IMG/VR virus record: IMGVR_UViG_3300025162_000021
Location: 106,593-170,592 of that record
DNA: 64,000 nucleotides
Source: a virus
Reading direction: 5' to 3' (one strand)
A program made the position numbers and the translations under genes. The first letter of the stretch is position 1; the number at the start of each line of letters is the position of its first letter. The notes below the pieces were generated by a model that was not told the origin of the DNA, made no database searches, and saw only the letters and a list, made by a program, of their open reading frames with translations. Below are positions 7,801-14,709 of the stretch, in pieces.

Positions 7801-10043
7801 TACTTAAATGACAACCAGTTAAGCTCACCTAGCATTAAGTCTATCTGAACATGCTTGTCTGTCTCATTACCGGCCTCATCGAATTGAGGAAACAATACAC
7901 TCACCTGATTAAATCCTACAGATGGTGCACACTTAAAGCCTTCTTTTTCAAAAGCTGCCGTTATAGTTTTCAGATCTAAATCGCTTTGTACGCCTAAGTC
8001 GATATCTCCATTGTCAGGTTTCTTACCTGTAGATCCGATAGGCCGGTACTCAACTCCAGGTATGAGTCTTTGAAGAAAAGGGTCGAATTTCTCCAAAGTT
8101 GGCAGAATATATTCTCTCTTAATCCTATCACCGGAAACGGCGTGACCGCCCTCGACATAGTTTTCTAGAGAAGTGTATAATGATAATAACTCTTTTGCAG
8201 AATGCTCCTTTAAGGACAGAGCTAAATCATACATAGGTATGGATAAAGTTTCCGAGAGGTAAGTCAGTAGCTCATTGCGGATTGCTGTAGATTCCTGCAC
8301 ACCTAAGCCGTCTCTTGTTGCTTCAAACATTTCCATAGCTAATTCTTTATCATCAGCTGTTATACGCTGGAATTCTTCAAAGTTACCATCCATTGCGGCG
8401 TTGCGTGCTTTCGTAGCAGAGAATCCGTTGACGTCGTTTGAGTCTGGATCTCTATCTCCGGTTGAAACGACCTGAATGGAATTAAATACGTAATATCCGT
8501 GGTTAGATTGTACATCATTATACTTTTCACATTGTATCTTTAACTGAGCCACAGCATCTACGTCCTGGTAAATGATAAGATCAGTATACTTCTTATTGTA
8601 GAACCATACGAGAGCCTCGAAAATCGTAGTCACTTCAGGGTCTGCTAAGACAGTTACACCTTGAGGAACCATCCTCGATAAGAAATTGACCTTCTGTTCC
8701 CAGGATAGGGGATTCTTTTTCTGATCATGAGAGTGGGTAGTCAACACATAAGCATCTGTCTGATACTTCTTAGCTGTTTCGAGAACGATATTGAAAGCCT
8801 TCATGTGCCCCTTGGTAGGAGGATTGTAGCGGCCCCAAATAAAGGTAGCTTTCTTCTTAGGCTCATCTTCGACAGCTTCATCTAAGTTTTTTGATATAAC
8901 CTTTCCATTAGGCCCATCTATATCAATATCGACTGATTTTCTATCTTTTCCATTGATATTGAATTTCTGAAGCATGTGAGGGTACTTTCCAGGATGAGCT
9001 ACAGCGTCTAAACAGAACCTAGCTGCCATCTCTAGGCCGGGCTTCAAAGCATCTTTTGCGTTGGGACCTATTTTCGCCCCATATAGAAGGGATTCAACAT
9101 CCTGCTTATCTTTTGGTGTGACTTCGAATATAAAGTCCTTAGGATCAAACCCAATTCCACCCTTGGCCCAGTATGCTTTCGCCACCCCTGGTCCTAATTC
9201 TACCCAGATCTGATTATAATCAGGTGTCACGTATCCTTTGGTGGCTTCTCGTTTTATATTGTTCATTAGTTCCCCTGGTTCCTCTTCTTGTTCCTTAGGT
9301 GCTTCTTCTGTTGGCACACCCTCTTGTTCCATTTCTACGGGCTCGGTATTCTGCTCAGGTTCTTCTACTTGCTGCTGTTCTATAGGTTGTTCCTGCTCTT
9401 GTTCGATTGGTCGCTCTTCCTCAGGTTCTTCCAAAGGAATATTTTGAGGGACTTTCTTCAGTAGGGATTGCGCAAACTGGTTGAGGTAGAAAGATAGATT
9501 TTTAACAACTTGATAAGTATGCTTATCAAGTAAAGTACTTCCGTGCCTTGCATTCCACTTTCGCGGAGCTATAGTAGTAGGGAATAAGGATGCGTTTTTC
9601 TGAGACAAGTTATAATTAAATCCCTGATAATGGAATGAAGGGCTGTTGGACCATAGCTTAATGCTGCATTTCTTGAAGGCGTTTACCACACCCTCTTTAT
9701 TTAGCTCCCACCCATTATCATTCATCGTTTTCTGCATTGGGAAAAACCCTACCCATACTTCATATAATTCGGAAGGATCATCCTGAAGTTTAAAAGTGGC
9801 ATTATCCACGTCTTTATAGTCATATTCATCCCCATACTTATGTGTGGAGTTAACTAAAATTTTGAATATGGCTAGATCTTGATCTGCGTTGTATATTGAG
9901 CTTATGAATTTAGAAGATTTGGTCGCCGGTCCTTCTATGGTATATCTCTCATCGGATGCCATTTGTATCGCACCAGATACTGGAGAGCTCGCGATCTGAT
10001 TGAGGGACAGGTCCTCGTAGATTAAATGCATTTTACGTGTCAT
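4803..10043 (-). CDS. Giant multidomain nucleotidyltransferase/ligase-like protein, 1746 aa
   Basis: Domains in order: residues 1-200 unrecognised, with NSPSF and a WNARHG motif; 205-258 an acidic Glu/Gln/Pro linker; 397-560 a nucleotidylyl transferase of the NMNAT/cytidylyltransferase type (GRYNPPTKGH at 404-413 and SATKARNAAMDG at 542-553); 668-740 a Pol-beta-like nucleotidyltransferase (GSTGKKPDNGDIDLG, then QIDLML); 869-891 two CxxC pairs (CPVC, CSYC) as in DnaJ zinc centres; 950-1285 a covalent-nucleotidyltransferase ligase-like domain (KWDG at 951-954, GELWCGDF, EGFAV at 1261, KLVDR at 1274); and 1360-1746 a C-terminal region with WHHSITESARAF, WNPSDI and IGVSLKKV. Such fusions occur in marine T4-like phages; the substrate is unknown. 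The ATG has no Shine-Dalgarno but directly follows ACTAATTAACT. Confidence 0.8.
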   Translation of the reverse strand: MTRKMHLIYEDLSLNQIASSPVSGAIQMASDERYTIEGPATKSSKFISSIYNADQDLAIFKILVNSTHKYGDEYDYKDVDNATFKLQDDPSELYEVWVGFFPMQKTMNDNGWELNKEGVVNAFKKCSIKLWSNSPSFHYQGFNYNLSQKNASLFPTTIAPRKWNARHGSTLLDKHTYQVVKNLSFYLNQFAQSLLKKVPQNIPLEEPEEERPIEQEQEQPIEQQQVEEPEQNTEPVEMEQEGVPTEEAPKEQEEEPGELMNNIKREATKGYVTPDYNQIWVELGPGVAKAYWAKGGIGFDPKDFIFEVTPKDKQDVESLLYGAKIGPNAKDALKPGLEMAARFCLDAVAHPGKYPHMLQKFNINGKDRKSVDIDIDGPNGKVISKNLDEAVEDEPKKKATFIWGRYNPPTKGHMKAFNIVLETAKKYQTDAYVLTTHSHDQKKNPLSWEQKVNFLSRMVPQGVTVLADPEVTTIFEALVWFYNKKYTDLIIYQDVDAVAQLKIQCEKYNDVQSNHGYYVFNSIQVVSTGDRDPDSNDVNGFSATKARNAAMDGNFEEFQRITADDKELAMEMFEATRDGLGVQESTAIRNELLTYLSETLSIPMYDLALSLKEHSAKELLSLYTSLENYVEGGHAVSGDRIKREYILPTLEKFDPFLQRLIPGVEYRPIGSTGKKPDNGDIDLGVQSDLDLKTITAAFEKEGFKCAPSVGFNQVSVLFPQFDEAGNETDKHVQIDLMLGELNWLSFKYAGFGLGESKYGPIGRVGALAAIMKQLGYGINNQGVFKRDANGKKDPSIPLITNPDEVAGLISSESSEPWTATDLVQPLEYIWDKVKQTFPPDLAENFRAYVDDFLTHQKAPIGLTEMVGKCPVCQGKGTRQKLNGEVVECSYCQGLGKVDELNEKGGANIPHIEDLVYNEGAIGGEKAMRYLGSLFSELQGNTPEEEVTATMKWDGSHFTVFGNNYPGVNGPFVGMKNTFSPKQPQIFQTDEEIDARYGDKPNLANELKISLHYIPQLGIPDGELWCGDFLFTKEDLEQRTDEQGKQWVIFTPNTLTYAVEIDTDLGQRILSSDAGVAFHTIVRGNDLRTAAETKSFGDVDISKLNPVQGLFAVDSNLPSLVGKVTLTEEESYECVGLQNKTSEAFEKCKDFANEVAAKPTLRDLLIRFENYGVGQNFQFGDINKYVEEFLKWLPENYSAKSKIASVQEYFGQTKREEFGNLLMFQAGLVELKNYLIGKLNNLPRVTPFIREPDGSFKLTGQEGFAVSDIDGNIIKLVDRLTFSALNFQQVHESLKEKTTQDQMDKFLAKNNLQTIKKVNSKDGKIRLNVRSTAGIDRNEAADLVAAKLHIHVMKIGDRPVIEDPSLDPFSLQFKPTPGVGNKMGDATARTEQQETATAFALYKLNELGVEASLKELQKLFPDCDKGWHHSITESARAFTKWIGNRKEYIYSRGRTTFPKTAGGDIHDLVKHMATSLGFKSADSWNPSDIYICKSTKLDNIRSVFERIGNSTDSKEEKLQLVNDFLAKALESKTIIGVSLKKVKKAAKVEYGDDPESHILPKLEFISFPINLGTVTVTGVMKDLNGSGDYTVRIGSNSSEVRSVTVEFKKKGAQAALGKATGSPEVAEWFAKYGMHKPNGVDTAKWKTLSPEVLIDFSKKASVVKKMLPGVRYEASDLKDYLAQFSNPKKVTPDQMRTFLNTFQILVYGELFAKAKNDNLLDDLATSWLIASKKNTDTSAPFVKITDF

Positions 10044-10046
10044 AGT

Positions 10047-10054
10047 TAATTAGT
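10047..10054 (-). promoter_or_regulatory. ACTAATTA motif upstream of the 1746-aa gene
   Basis: On the minus strand the sequence reads ACTAATTAACT followed by ATG. It lies between a terminator and the start codon. An identical string precedes the ATG at 36255. It belongs to the ACTAATTA group described in the findings. Confidence 0.5.
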
Positions 10055-10055
10055 A

Positions 10056-10087
10056 AATTAAAAAAGCCCGACATAACATCGGGCTTT
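10056..10087 (-). terminator. Terminator (minus strand)
   Basis: Stem AAAGCCCGA / TCGGGCTTT with a seven-base loop, followed on the minus strand by a T run. It ends the transcript of the 57-aa gene just upstream on that strand. Confidence 0.85.
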
Positions 10088-10091
10088 GTTT

Positions 10092-10265
10092 TCAATCTTC
10101 TACTTTAGTCTTCTTAGATCTAAACGTTGTCTTTTTAATTTCTTTTTCGCTGCTCCACGAGTCATCTTCTTGCTTGTTCGCTAGCTCTTTTTTTAGCTTA
10201 GCTATCTTGTCTTTCCATTCTTGACTCTCTGGATCCATTTTTATTATGATAGTCTTATCACTCAT
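10092..10265 (-). CDS. Small charged hypothetical protein, 57 aa
   Basis: A short ORF with AAGGAG upstream on the minus strand. The product begins MSDKTIIIKMDPESQEWKDK and continues as a Lys/Glu-rich helix and a basic tail (KKTTFRSKKTKVED). No family is recognised. It is the last gene of the unit that holds the split AAA+ ATPase and is followed by a terminator. Confidence 0.6.
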   Translation of the reverse strand: MSDKTIIIKMDPESQEWKDKIAKLKKELANKQEDDSWSSEKEIKKTTFRSKKTKVED

Positions 10266-10290
10266 GTGTGAACTCCTTAAGTCGGATCAA

Positions 10291-10887
10291 TTAACCTGGT
10301 AGATTTCTCATTTGTAAAAGTGCCCAGCGCTTCCATTCTGGATTGCCTGAGGCATATACTGAACATAGTGTCTTATATAACCTAAAGGATACGCGAGGAG
10401 CGTACTTCAAATAACTTCTTAAGAATTTTAAAACTTCTTTCTTTTGTGTCATTGTAAGACTAGGCACCAGGTCAGCAAGCTGCGTCTCTATGAGGTCGGT
10501 GGCTTGCTCCTTTGTGTAGACGTATCGGATACAAGTTACACGGTCAGCTAAGGCCGTAGGAACATCCATATAGTTAGAGATAAAGATCATAAAAGATTCA
10601 AAGTAGAACTCTACTGGAATCTCGTCATCCTCTTCAGTATCCAGATCGCTCATACCCTCGTCTTCGAATTCGCCACCACCACTAAACATATCTTCGTCAT
10701 CTGGAGTTATGGTCGCCTTCTTTTTCGGAGCTTCTATCATTCTAGATATAGAATTGCTTGGATCATGCTCTGGAAAAATCTTTTCATAGATCCGAGAAGG
10801 AACTATCTCGGATCCTGCATACTGCTCGTTTAAGTAGATATCGACGCCCCGGACATTGGCGTTTTTAATTAGGTTTACTTTCATCAT
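10291..10887 (-). CDS. AAA+ ATPase, C-terminal fragment (sensor 1 half)
   Basis: A 198-residue protein. Residues 99-123 (FMIFISNYMDVPTALADRV) are the sensor-1 strand with Asn105 and the following arginine (Arg116), the part of an AAA+ domain that normally comes after Walker B. The Walker A and B motifs are in the separate ORF immediately upstream. An acidic low-complexity segment (about residues 62-89) precedes it. The C-terminal 70 residues form the helical lid. The start is MM with AAGGA 10 bases upstream; the frame has a TGA just before, so it is a genuine separate ORF and not a fusion. The two products probably assemble into one ATPase. Confidence 0.65.
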   Translation of the reverse strand: MMKVNLIKNANVRGVDIYLNEQYAGSEIVPSRIYEKIFPEHDPSNSISRMIEAPKKKATITPDDEDMFSGGGEFEDEGMSDLDTEEDDEIPVEFYFESFMIFISNYMDVPTALADRVTCIRYVYTKEQATDLIETQLADLVPSLTMTQKKEVLKFLRSYLKYAPRVSFRLYKTLCSVYASGNPEWKRWALLQMRNLPG

Positions 10888-10904
10888 TTTAATTCAGTTC
10901 CTTT

Positions 10905-11975
10905 TTAGTGTCGTCTCATCTTGGTGTAAGATATTCGTCTGTCTTCTTTATCCGATTGAAGAGCTCCCTTGAGCATATTAGCCGCAGTCTGAACTTTCAA
11001 TATAGCGTCATTATCATCCAGGATAACACAATAACCTTTTCTATAATCCCAAAGGATCTGCAATAAGCCAGTAAATCCAGCTATTCCTCCGGACTTATAT
11101 ACCGCCGGGCTATCTGTGCCATTGGAAGAACCCCATATACCTTCTCTTTTGAATACTTTTTTGACTGTGAAAGTCTTTCCAAGTCCAGGGTTACCATATA
11201 CGAATAATCCCTTTGGGACGTCTTCAAGCTGGGCACCTTGTATCTCACCTTTAATAGCTTTGGACATCCTAGTTAATTCATAATTATAGATATCCATATT
11301 ATGCTTTGCTTCATCAGCGAAAACGGACTGTGCAAATAAATCTTCTTCCGATGGAGTTGTTACTTGCTGCGATGGACTAGATCCACCTCTAGTGACTTGG
11401 GCGCTACCTTCACCGTTACTCGATAGCCAGGCTTTTGCGTGTGTATTGAAAGCCATGCTGCTGATTTTTTTCTTGTCATTAATATCTGCCCATGCAAGAT
11501 AAGACCGATAGAGGTGTGCCATTTTTTTGCCATAGGCTTCATTACCTAAGGAGCTCAAAAACTCACCTACGTCGTCTTTTATCGACTCGCGAAGCGGGAT
11601 AGTATGGAGAATATATTGCTCTTCTTGTACCTGAGCTACATAATTTTCTCCCGCGCCTTTCATAACTTCAGCTATCATATCCAGTTGATCCTGGGGATCA
11701 GTTGCGGATAGGTCAATTCTAAAACCAGGTTTATCTAAGTCTCCGGGCTTAACCCACACAGAAACACCTACGATGTCGCCGTCAGAATTCAACTCCACTC
11801 GTATGGCCTGGGTGCCAGTATACCCGTAGTAGGAATCCTTTATACCTGTTCTATCCTTTATCTGGATAGCCACTGGTGAAAAGGATATCTCAGCACCCAG
11901 AGCTTGAGATAACATTTGTATAAATGATTGAGCAGTCTGCGCAAATCGGTCACCCATTTCCTGAAGTTTTTTCAT
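10905..11975 (-). CDS. AAA+ ATPase, N-terminal fragment (Walker A/B half)
   Basis: A 356-residue protein with an N-terminal domain of about 200 residues, a flexible Ser/Thr/Gly linker, and the front half of an AAA+ module: GNPGLGKT at 261-268 (Walker A) and CVILDDND at 316-323 (Walker B). It stops 33 residues later, before sensor 1, which is supplied by the next ORF 17 bases downstream. It probably binds and hydrolyses ATP only when paired with that product. The ATG has AAGGA upstream. It lies between a sigma-factor-like gene and the sensor-1 ORF; the role is unknown, with remodelling or packaging-type functions possible. Confidence 0.75.
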   Translation of the reverse strand: MKKLQEMGDRFAQTAQSFIQMLSQALGAEISFSPVAIQIKDRTGIKDSYYGYTGTQAIRVELNSDGDIVGVSVWVKPGDLDKPGFRIDLSATDPQDQLDMIAEVMKGAGENYVAQVQEEQYILHTIPLRESIKDDVGEFLSSLGNEAYGKKMAHLYRSYLAWADINDKKKISSMAFNTHAKAWLSSNGEGSAQVTRGGSSPSQQVTTPSEEDLFAQSVFADEAKHNMDIYNYELTRMSKAIKGEIQGAQLEDVPKGLFVYGNPGLGKTFTVKKVFKREGIWGSSNGTDSPAVYKSGGIAGFTGLLQILWDYRKGYCVILDDNDAILKVQTAANMLKGALQSDKEDRRISYTKMRRH

Positions 11976-11992
11976 ATATCATCCTTCTATTT

Positions 11993-12000
11993 TAATTAGT
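11993..12000 (-). promoter_or_regulatory. ACTAATTA motif
   Basis: On the minus strand ACTAATTA follows the stop of the sigma-like gene and precedes the AAA+ start by about 18 bases, with AAGGA between. One of nine exact copies found in intergenic positions. Confidence 0.4.
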
Positions 12001-12734
12001 TAGGCGACGTTGGCCAGTCTATTTCTCAGCTCTAAAAGAGATAAGTTCAGTATAGATTCCTCTTCCTCCTTCAGAGAGTTCACGTAAATCTTGTAGGTGC
12101 TACTTTTCCGGATAAATTGCAGCACCCCTATTACCACTTTCATCGCTGTTTTTAACGAAGACGTAGCGAAGACATCCTGAGTTACAGTTAGAGCAGATCT
12201 GATAGCGTCGTGTTCTTTGTTGAATAAGTAGTTTGCGGGATCCTCGACAGTCTTATCGTCTCCTGGCCTAAACATATACGTAAAGTTTAAGGTTTCAGCT
12301 AGGTCACCAAGCTCTATACTATTTGACTTAGTCTCTATGATGCTGTTTAAAGAAGCTACTCTATCCTCTTTCTGAAGCTTGTCGTTATACAAAGTTTCTT
12401 TAATCTTAAAGTAAAGATATCCCGCAAAAGATCTATCAATAAGAAAGCCAGGCCTATTGTACTGAGTCATTAATTTTATAGTAGAATCCACAGCTGCAGC
12501 GTCTACTATATCTGGTGGCAAAAATATCTTTCCTTTCGTTTGTTTCAGTATAAGTGATCTTGCGTAGGGGACCATTTTTTGAAACATTTCTTTATAAAAA
12601 GGGCTTTTATCATAATTTACAATTCTTTGATCTCCCTCAACTGTTTCAATTTTACATTCTCTCGTCGTTAAGTACTTTTCCTGTAACTCTGATAAACACA
12701 CTTCAGTCACAGGTTTGATTGCATATCTTGCCAT
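12000..12734 (-). CDS. Sigma factor-like protein, T4 gp55-type candidate
   Basis: A 244-residue protein. Residues about 45-135 look like sigma region 2: a helix YARSLILKQTKG, then DIVDAAAVDSTIKLM, SFAGYLYFKIKETLYND and a polar segment leading to VASLNSI. No convincing region 4 is visible, which fits late-transcription sigma factors such as T4 gp55. These recruit the host RNA polymerase to short late promoters with help from the sliding clamp, and the neighbouring upstream gene is a clamp candidate. GGAG precedes the ATG. Family assignment is from pattern and context, so moderate. Confidence 0.5.
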   Translation of the reverse strand: MARYAIKPVTEVCLSELQEKYLTTRECKIETVEGDQRIVNYDKSPFYKEMFQKMVPYARSLILKQTKGKIFLPPDIVDAAAVDSTIKLMTQYNRPGFLIDRSFAGYLYFKIKETLYNDKLQKEDRVASLNSIIETKSNSIELGDLAETLNFTYMFRPGDDKTVEDPANYLFNKEHDAIRSALTVTQDVFATSSLKTAMKVVIGVLQFIRKSSTYKIYVNSLKEEEESILNLSLLELRNRLANVA

Positions 12735-12744
12735 TCGCGTTTCT

Positions 12745-12779
12745 CCAAAAAATAAAGGGAACCAGAAACGGTTCCCTTT
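12745..12779 (-). terminator. Terminator after the clamp candidate
   Basis: Stem AAAGGGAACC / GGTTCCCTTT with a six-base loop, followed on the minus strand by a T run. It separates the clamp candidate from the sigma-like gene. Confidence 0.85.
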
Positions 12780-12806
12780 TAATATAGTATCTCTTTTGAA
12801 TATTAT

Positions 12807-13994
12807 TTATCCAACGAGTTTTGCTAGATAGATTTCGAGATTACCAGCCTTAATATGAATTGCTTTCTTATCCATATCTGCTCTCAACTCCGCGGTTGTC
12901 TCCTTCTTTATCTTCCCTAAGAATTGCTTCAAAGAAGAATTAATAACGGTAACTTCGAAGTTATCAGAGTCCATTATCACAGATAACTCCCTATCAATTG
13001 AGCAAGAGCCTCCTCTCACACCAGAATCCTTTAAAAGAACTTTTAGTGTCTCCTTGTTACTCTTGTCGTATGCTAGAATAATAGGATCTAAATCTAAGGA
13101 AGAAGAATAGAACCCGCTGAAGAAATTACTCGTGTCTCTCAGCGCGTTTACATTTATATCACATATCTTTTTCTTAGGGTATATAGCTTTGAGGTCATCT
13201 TCTGCAGGCGGCGCCACATTAGACATTGCGTTATTAAAAACACATTTCATTACGCTAGTTTCCAGGTAGGCTTTATTTCTATTTTCAAACACTATGAAAT
13301 TTACCACTAAGCCACTTGAGAAGGCCTGCACAAAAACCCTCGCGATCTTTTTATGCAGAGGAATGTACTCCTTTTTAAGGACTCCTGTCTCCAAGCCCCC
13401 ATAAATGTATACGTGGGTTCTGTCATTAACAATAATCTTATCTCCGTATATACTAAGAGCATTATTCTTCTTTTCGTCAGAAGATATAAAAGGGAGGCAG
13501 GAACCAATAGCCTCCCCGAACTCAGCCGAATTCTTTATGCTCACTAGGGACAGATCATAATTTTTGACTTTCATACTGTCTACTAACTGATCATGCAACT
13601 CTGAGATTTCAAAGAGTTGGCTGTCCTCCATAAGAATATGGGGGAGTGAAAGTTTATCCTTACCTACCTTAATATCGAAAGTCGAGTTGTCTCCATCTTG
13701 AGTTACTGCAATAGTCATTAGAGCGAGGTCATCGACTAGATAGCTATGCAGAATGTAAAAGAACTTTTGAGACTCGAGACGAATTCCTACGGGAGTCTTA
13801 AAGTCCTCAACCTCGCAGGGAATATCAAGTTCCACATATGCAGTCGAGTCCTTAACGACTAAGGTAACTGTCTTCTCATTTTGAATCCACAGGTTTAAGT
13901 TGAGAATATCTGCTGCGTCGAATTCGAACCCACTTAGGATTTTTTCGTGATCAAACAGACCTTTAAAATCTATATTCTTTATCCTTAGGTTCAT
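12807..13994 (-). CDS. Candidate DNA sliding clamp (DnaN/gp45-like)
   Basis: A 395-residue protein with repeated beta-strand/helix units. The segment IRLESQKFFYILHSYLVDD followed by strands ending DKLSLPHI resembles the beta-clamp repeat, in which a helix LLxIL and strands lead to a phi-x-LP motif. The C-terminus IHIKAGNLEIYLAKLVG is strand-rich as in clamp C-termini. Length is close to bacterial DnaN (about 370). A clamp would tether the polymerase and, in T4-like phages, activate late promoters together with the sigma factor encoded next door. AAGGAG precedes the ATG. The match is structural in style, not a clear sequence match; a beta-rich virion protein is the alternative. Confidence 0.4.
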   Translation of the reverse strand: MNLRIKNIDFKGLFDHEKILSGFEFDAADILNLNLWIQNEKTVTLVVKDSTAYVELDIPCEVEDFKTPVGIRLESQKFFYILHSYLVDDLALMTIAVTQDGDNSTFDIKVGKDKLSLPHILMEDSQLFEISELHDQLVDSMKVKNYDLSLVSIKNSAEFGEAIGSCLPFISSDEKKNNALSIYGDKIIVNDRTHVYIYGGLETGVLKKEYIPLHKKIARVFVQAFSSGLVVNFIVFENRNKAYLETSVMKCVFNNAMSNVAPPAEDDLKAIYPKKKICDINVNALRDTSNFFSGFYSSSLDLDPIILAYDKSNKETLKVLLKDSGVRGGSCSIDRELSVIMDSDNFEVTVINSSLKQFLGKIKKETTAELRADMDKKAIHIKAGNLEIYLAKLVG

Positions 13995-14040
13995 TTGTGC
14001 TCCTTCATTAAATGAATATATGAGTTAATACCGTTTTTTA

Positions 14041-14071
14041 TTGCCACGACTCCTAGGACCTATCTTATATT
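14041..14071 (+). promoter_or_regulatory. Promoter, TTGCCA-N19-TATATT type
   Basis: TTGCCA at 14041-14046 and TATATT at 14066-14071 with a 19-base spacer, same as the copy at 1341. It drives the sigma-factor gene starting at 14098. The divergent gene at 13994 starts less than 50 bases away on the other strand. Confidence 0.65.
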
Positions 14072-14097
14072 ATTTGTGAACTATAAAAGGGGAATAC

Positions 14098-14709
14098 ATG
14101 CTAGAATATGATGTCGTGATGAAGTGCAAAGAAGGTCATAAGCCCTCTCTTCAGGCCCTATATTTTAAGTACATACCATTTATCAACAAACACTACTACA
14201 AGATGCAGAAGCAATTCTACTTCAAAATTCCCATGGAGCGAGAGGACTTCGAGGTCGAGGGGTATGCAGCTTTGGTCAAGGCTATCGAGTATGTGGACCC
14301 TGATAAGATTACCGATAAGGAGAAGTGGCTTTTTATCGGTGTGTTCGGTTACTACCTTAACATGCTACGTAAGTCCTGTGTCATGTCATATATGCATCAG
14401 CAGGCAAATGAAACTCCTCTTTATGTCAAGTCCAGGAGCAGCAGCGACGAGTACTGTGTAGCAGATAATTACGCGGAAAATGAAAGTCGAGATATGACCA
14501 GGGGCATTGAGGAGGAGACTTTCATAGATCAGTTTAGATCTAATCTGAATGACTTTGAGAGACTAATTCTTAGTAAGCGTTTGGAAATTAGGGAAGAGGG
14601 CAAGCCTCGATCACTGCAGTCTATAGCTGGTGAGCTCGGGTGCTCTTTTTCTAAAATTCAGTCCGCAAATAAAAGAATCGAGACTATCTATAGAACTATG
14701 AGGGAATAA
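14098..14709 (+). CDS. Sigma-70 family RNA polymerase sigma factor
   Basis: A 203-residue protein with region 2 at about residues 15-95 (a helix LYFKYIPFINKHYYK, then EDFEVEGYAALVKAIEYVD and WLFIGVFGYYLNMLRKS) and region 4 at about 150-200 (LNDFERLILSKRLE, then SLQSIAGELGCSFSKIQSAN as helix-turn-helix). The layout is that of small alternative sigma factors such as SigH/ECF types. It should redirect host RNA polymerase to phage promoters. It has its own early-type promoter, so it may act as the early-to-middle switch, with the gp55-like protein acting later. AAAGGGG precedes the ATG. Confidence 0.75.
   Translation: MLEYDVVMKCKEGHKPSLQALYFKYIPFINKHYYKMQKQFYFKIPMEREDFEVEGYAALVKAIEYVDPDKITDKEKWLFIGVFGYYLNMLRKSCVMSYMHQQANETPLYVKSRSSSDEYCVADNYAENESRDMTRGIEEETFIDQFRSNLNDFERLILSKRLEIREEGKPRSLQSIAGELGCSFSKIQSANKRIETIYRTMRE

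Noticed and set aside
10859-10887. LIKNA near the N-terminus of the sensor-1 ORF as an intein end
   Set aside because: The next residue is Ala, which cannot serve as the +1 nucleophile, and there is no upstream intein-like sequence.
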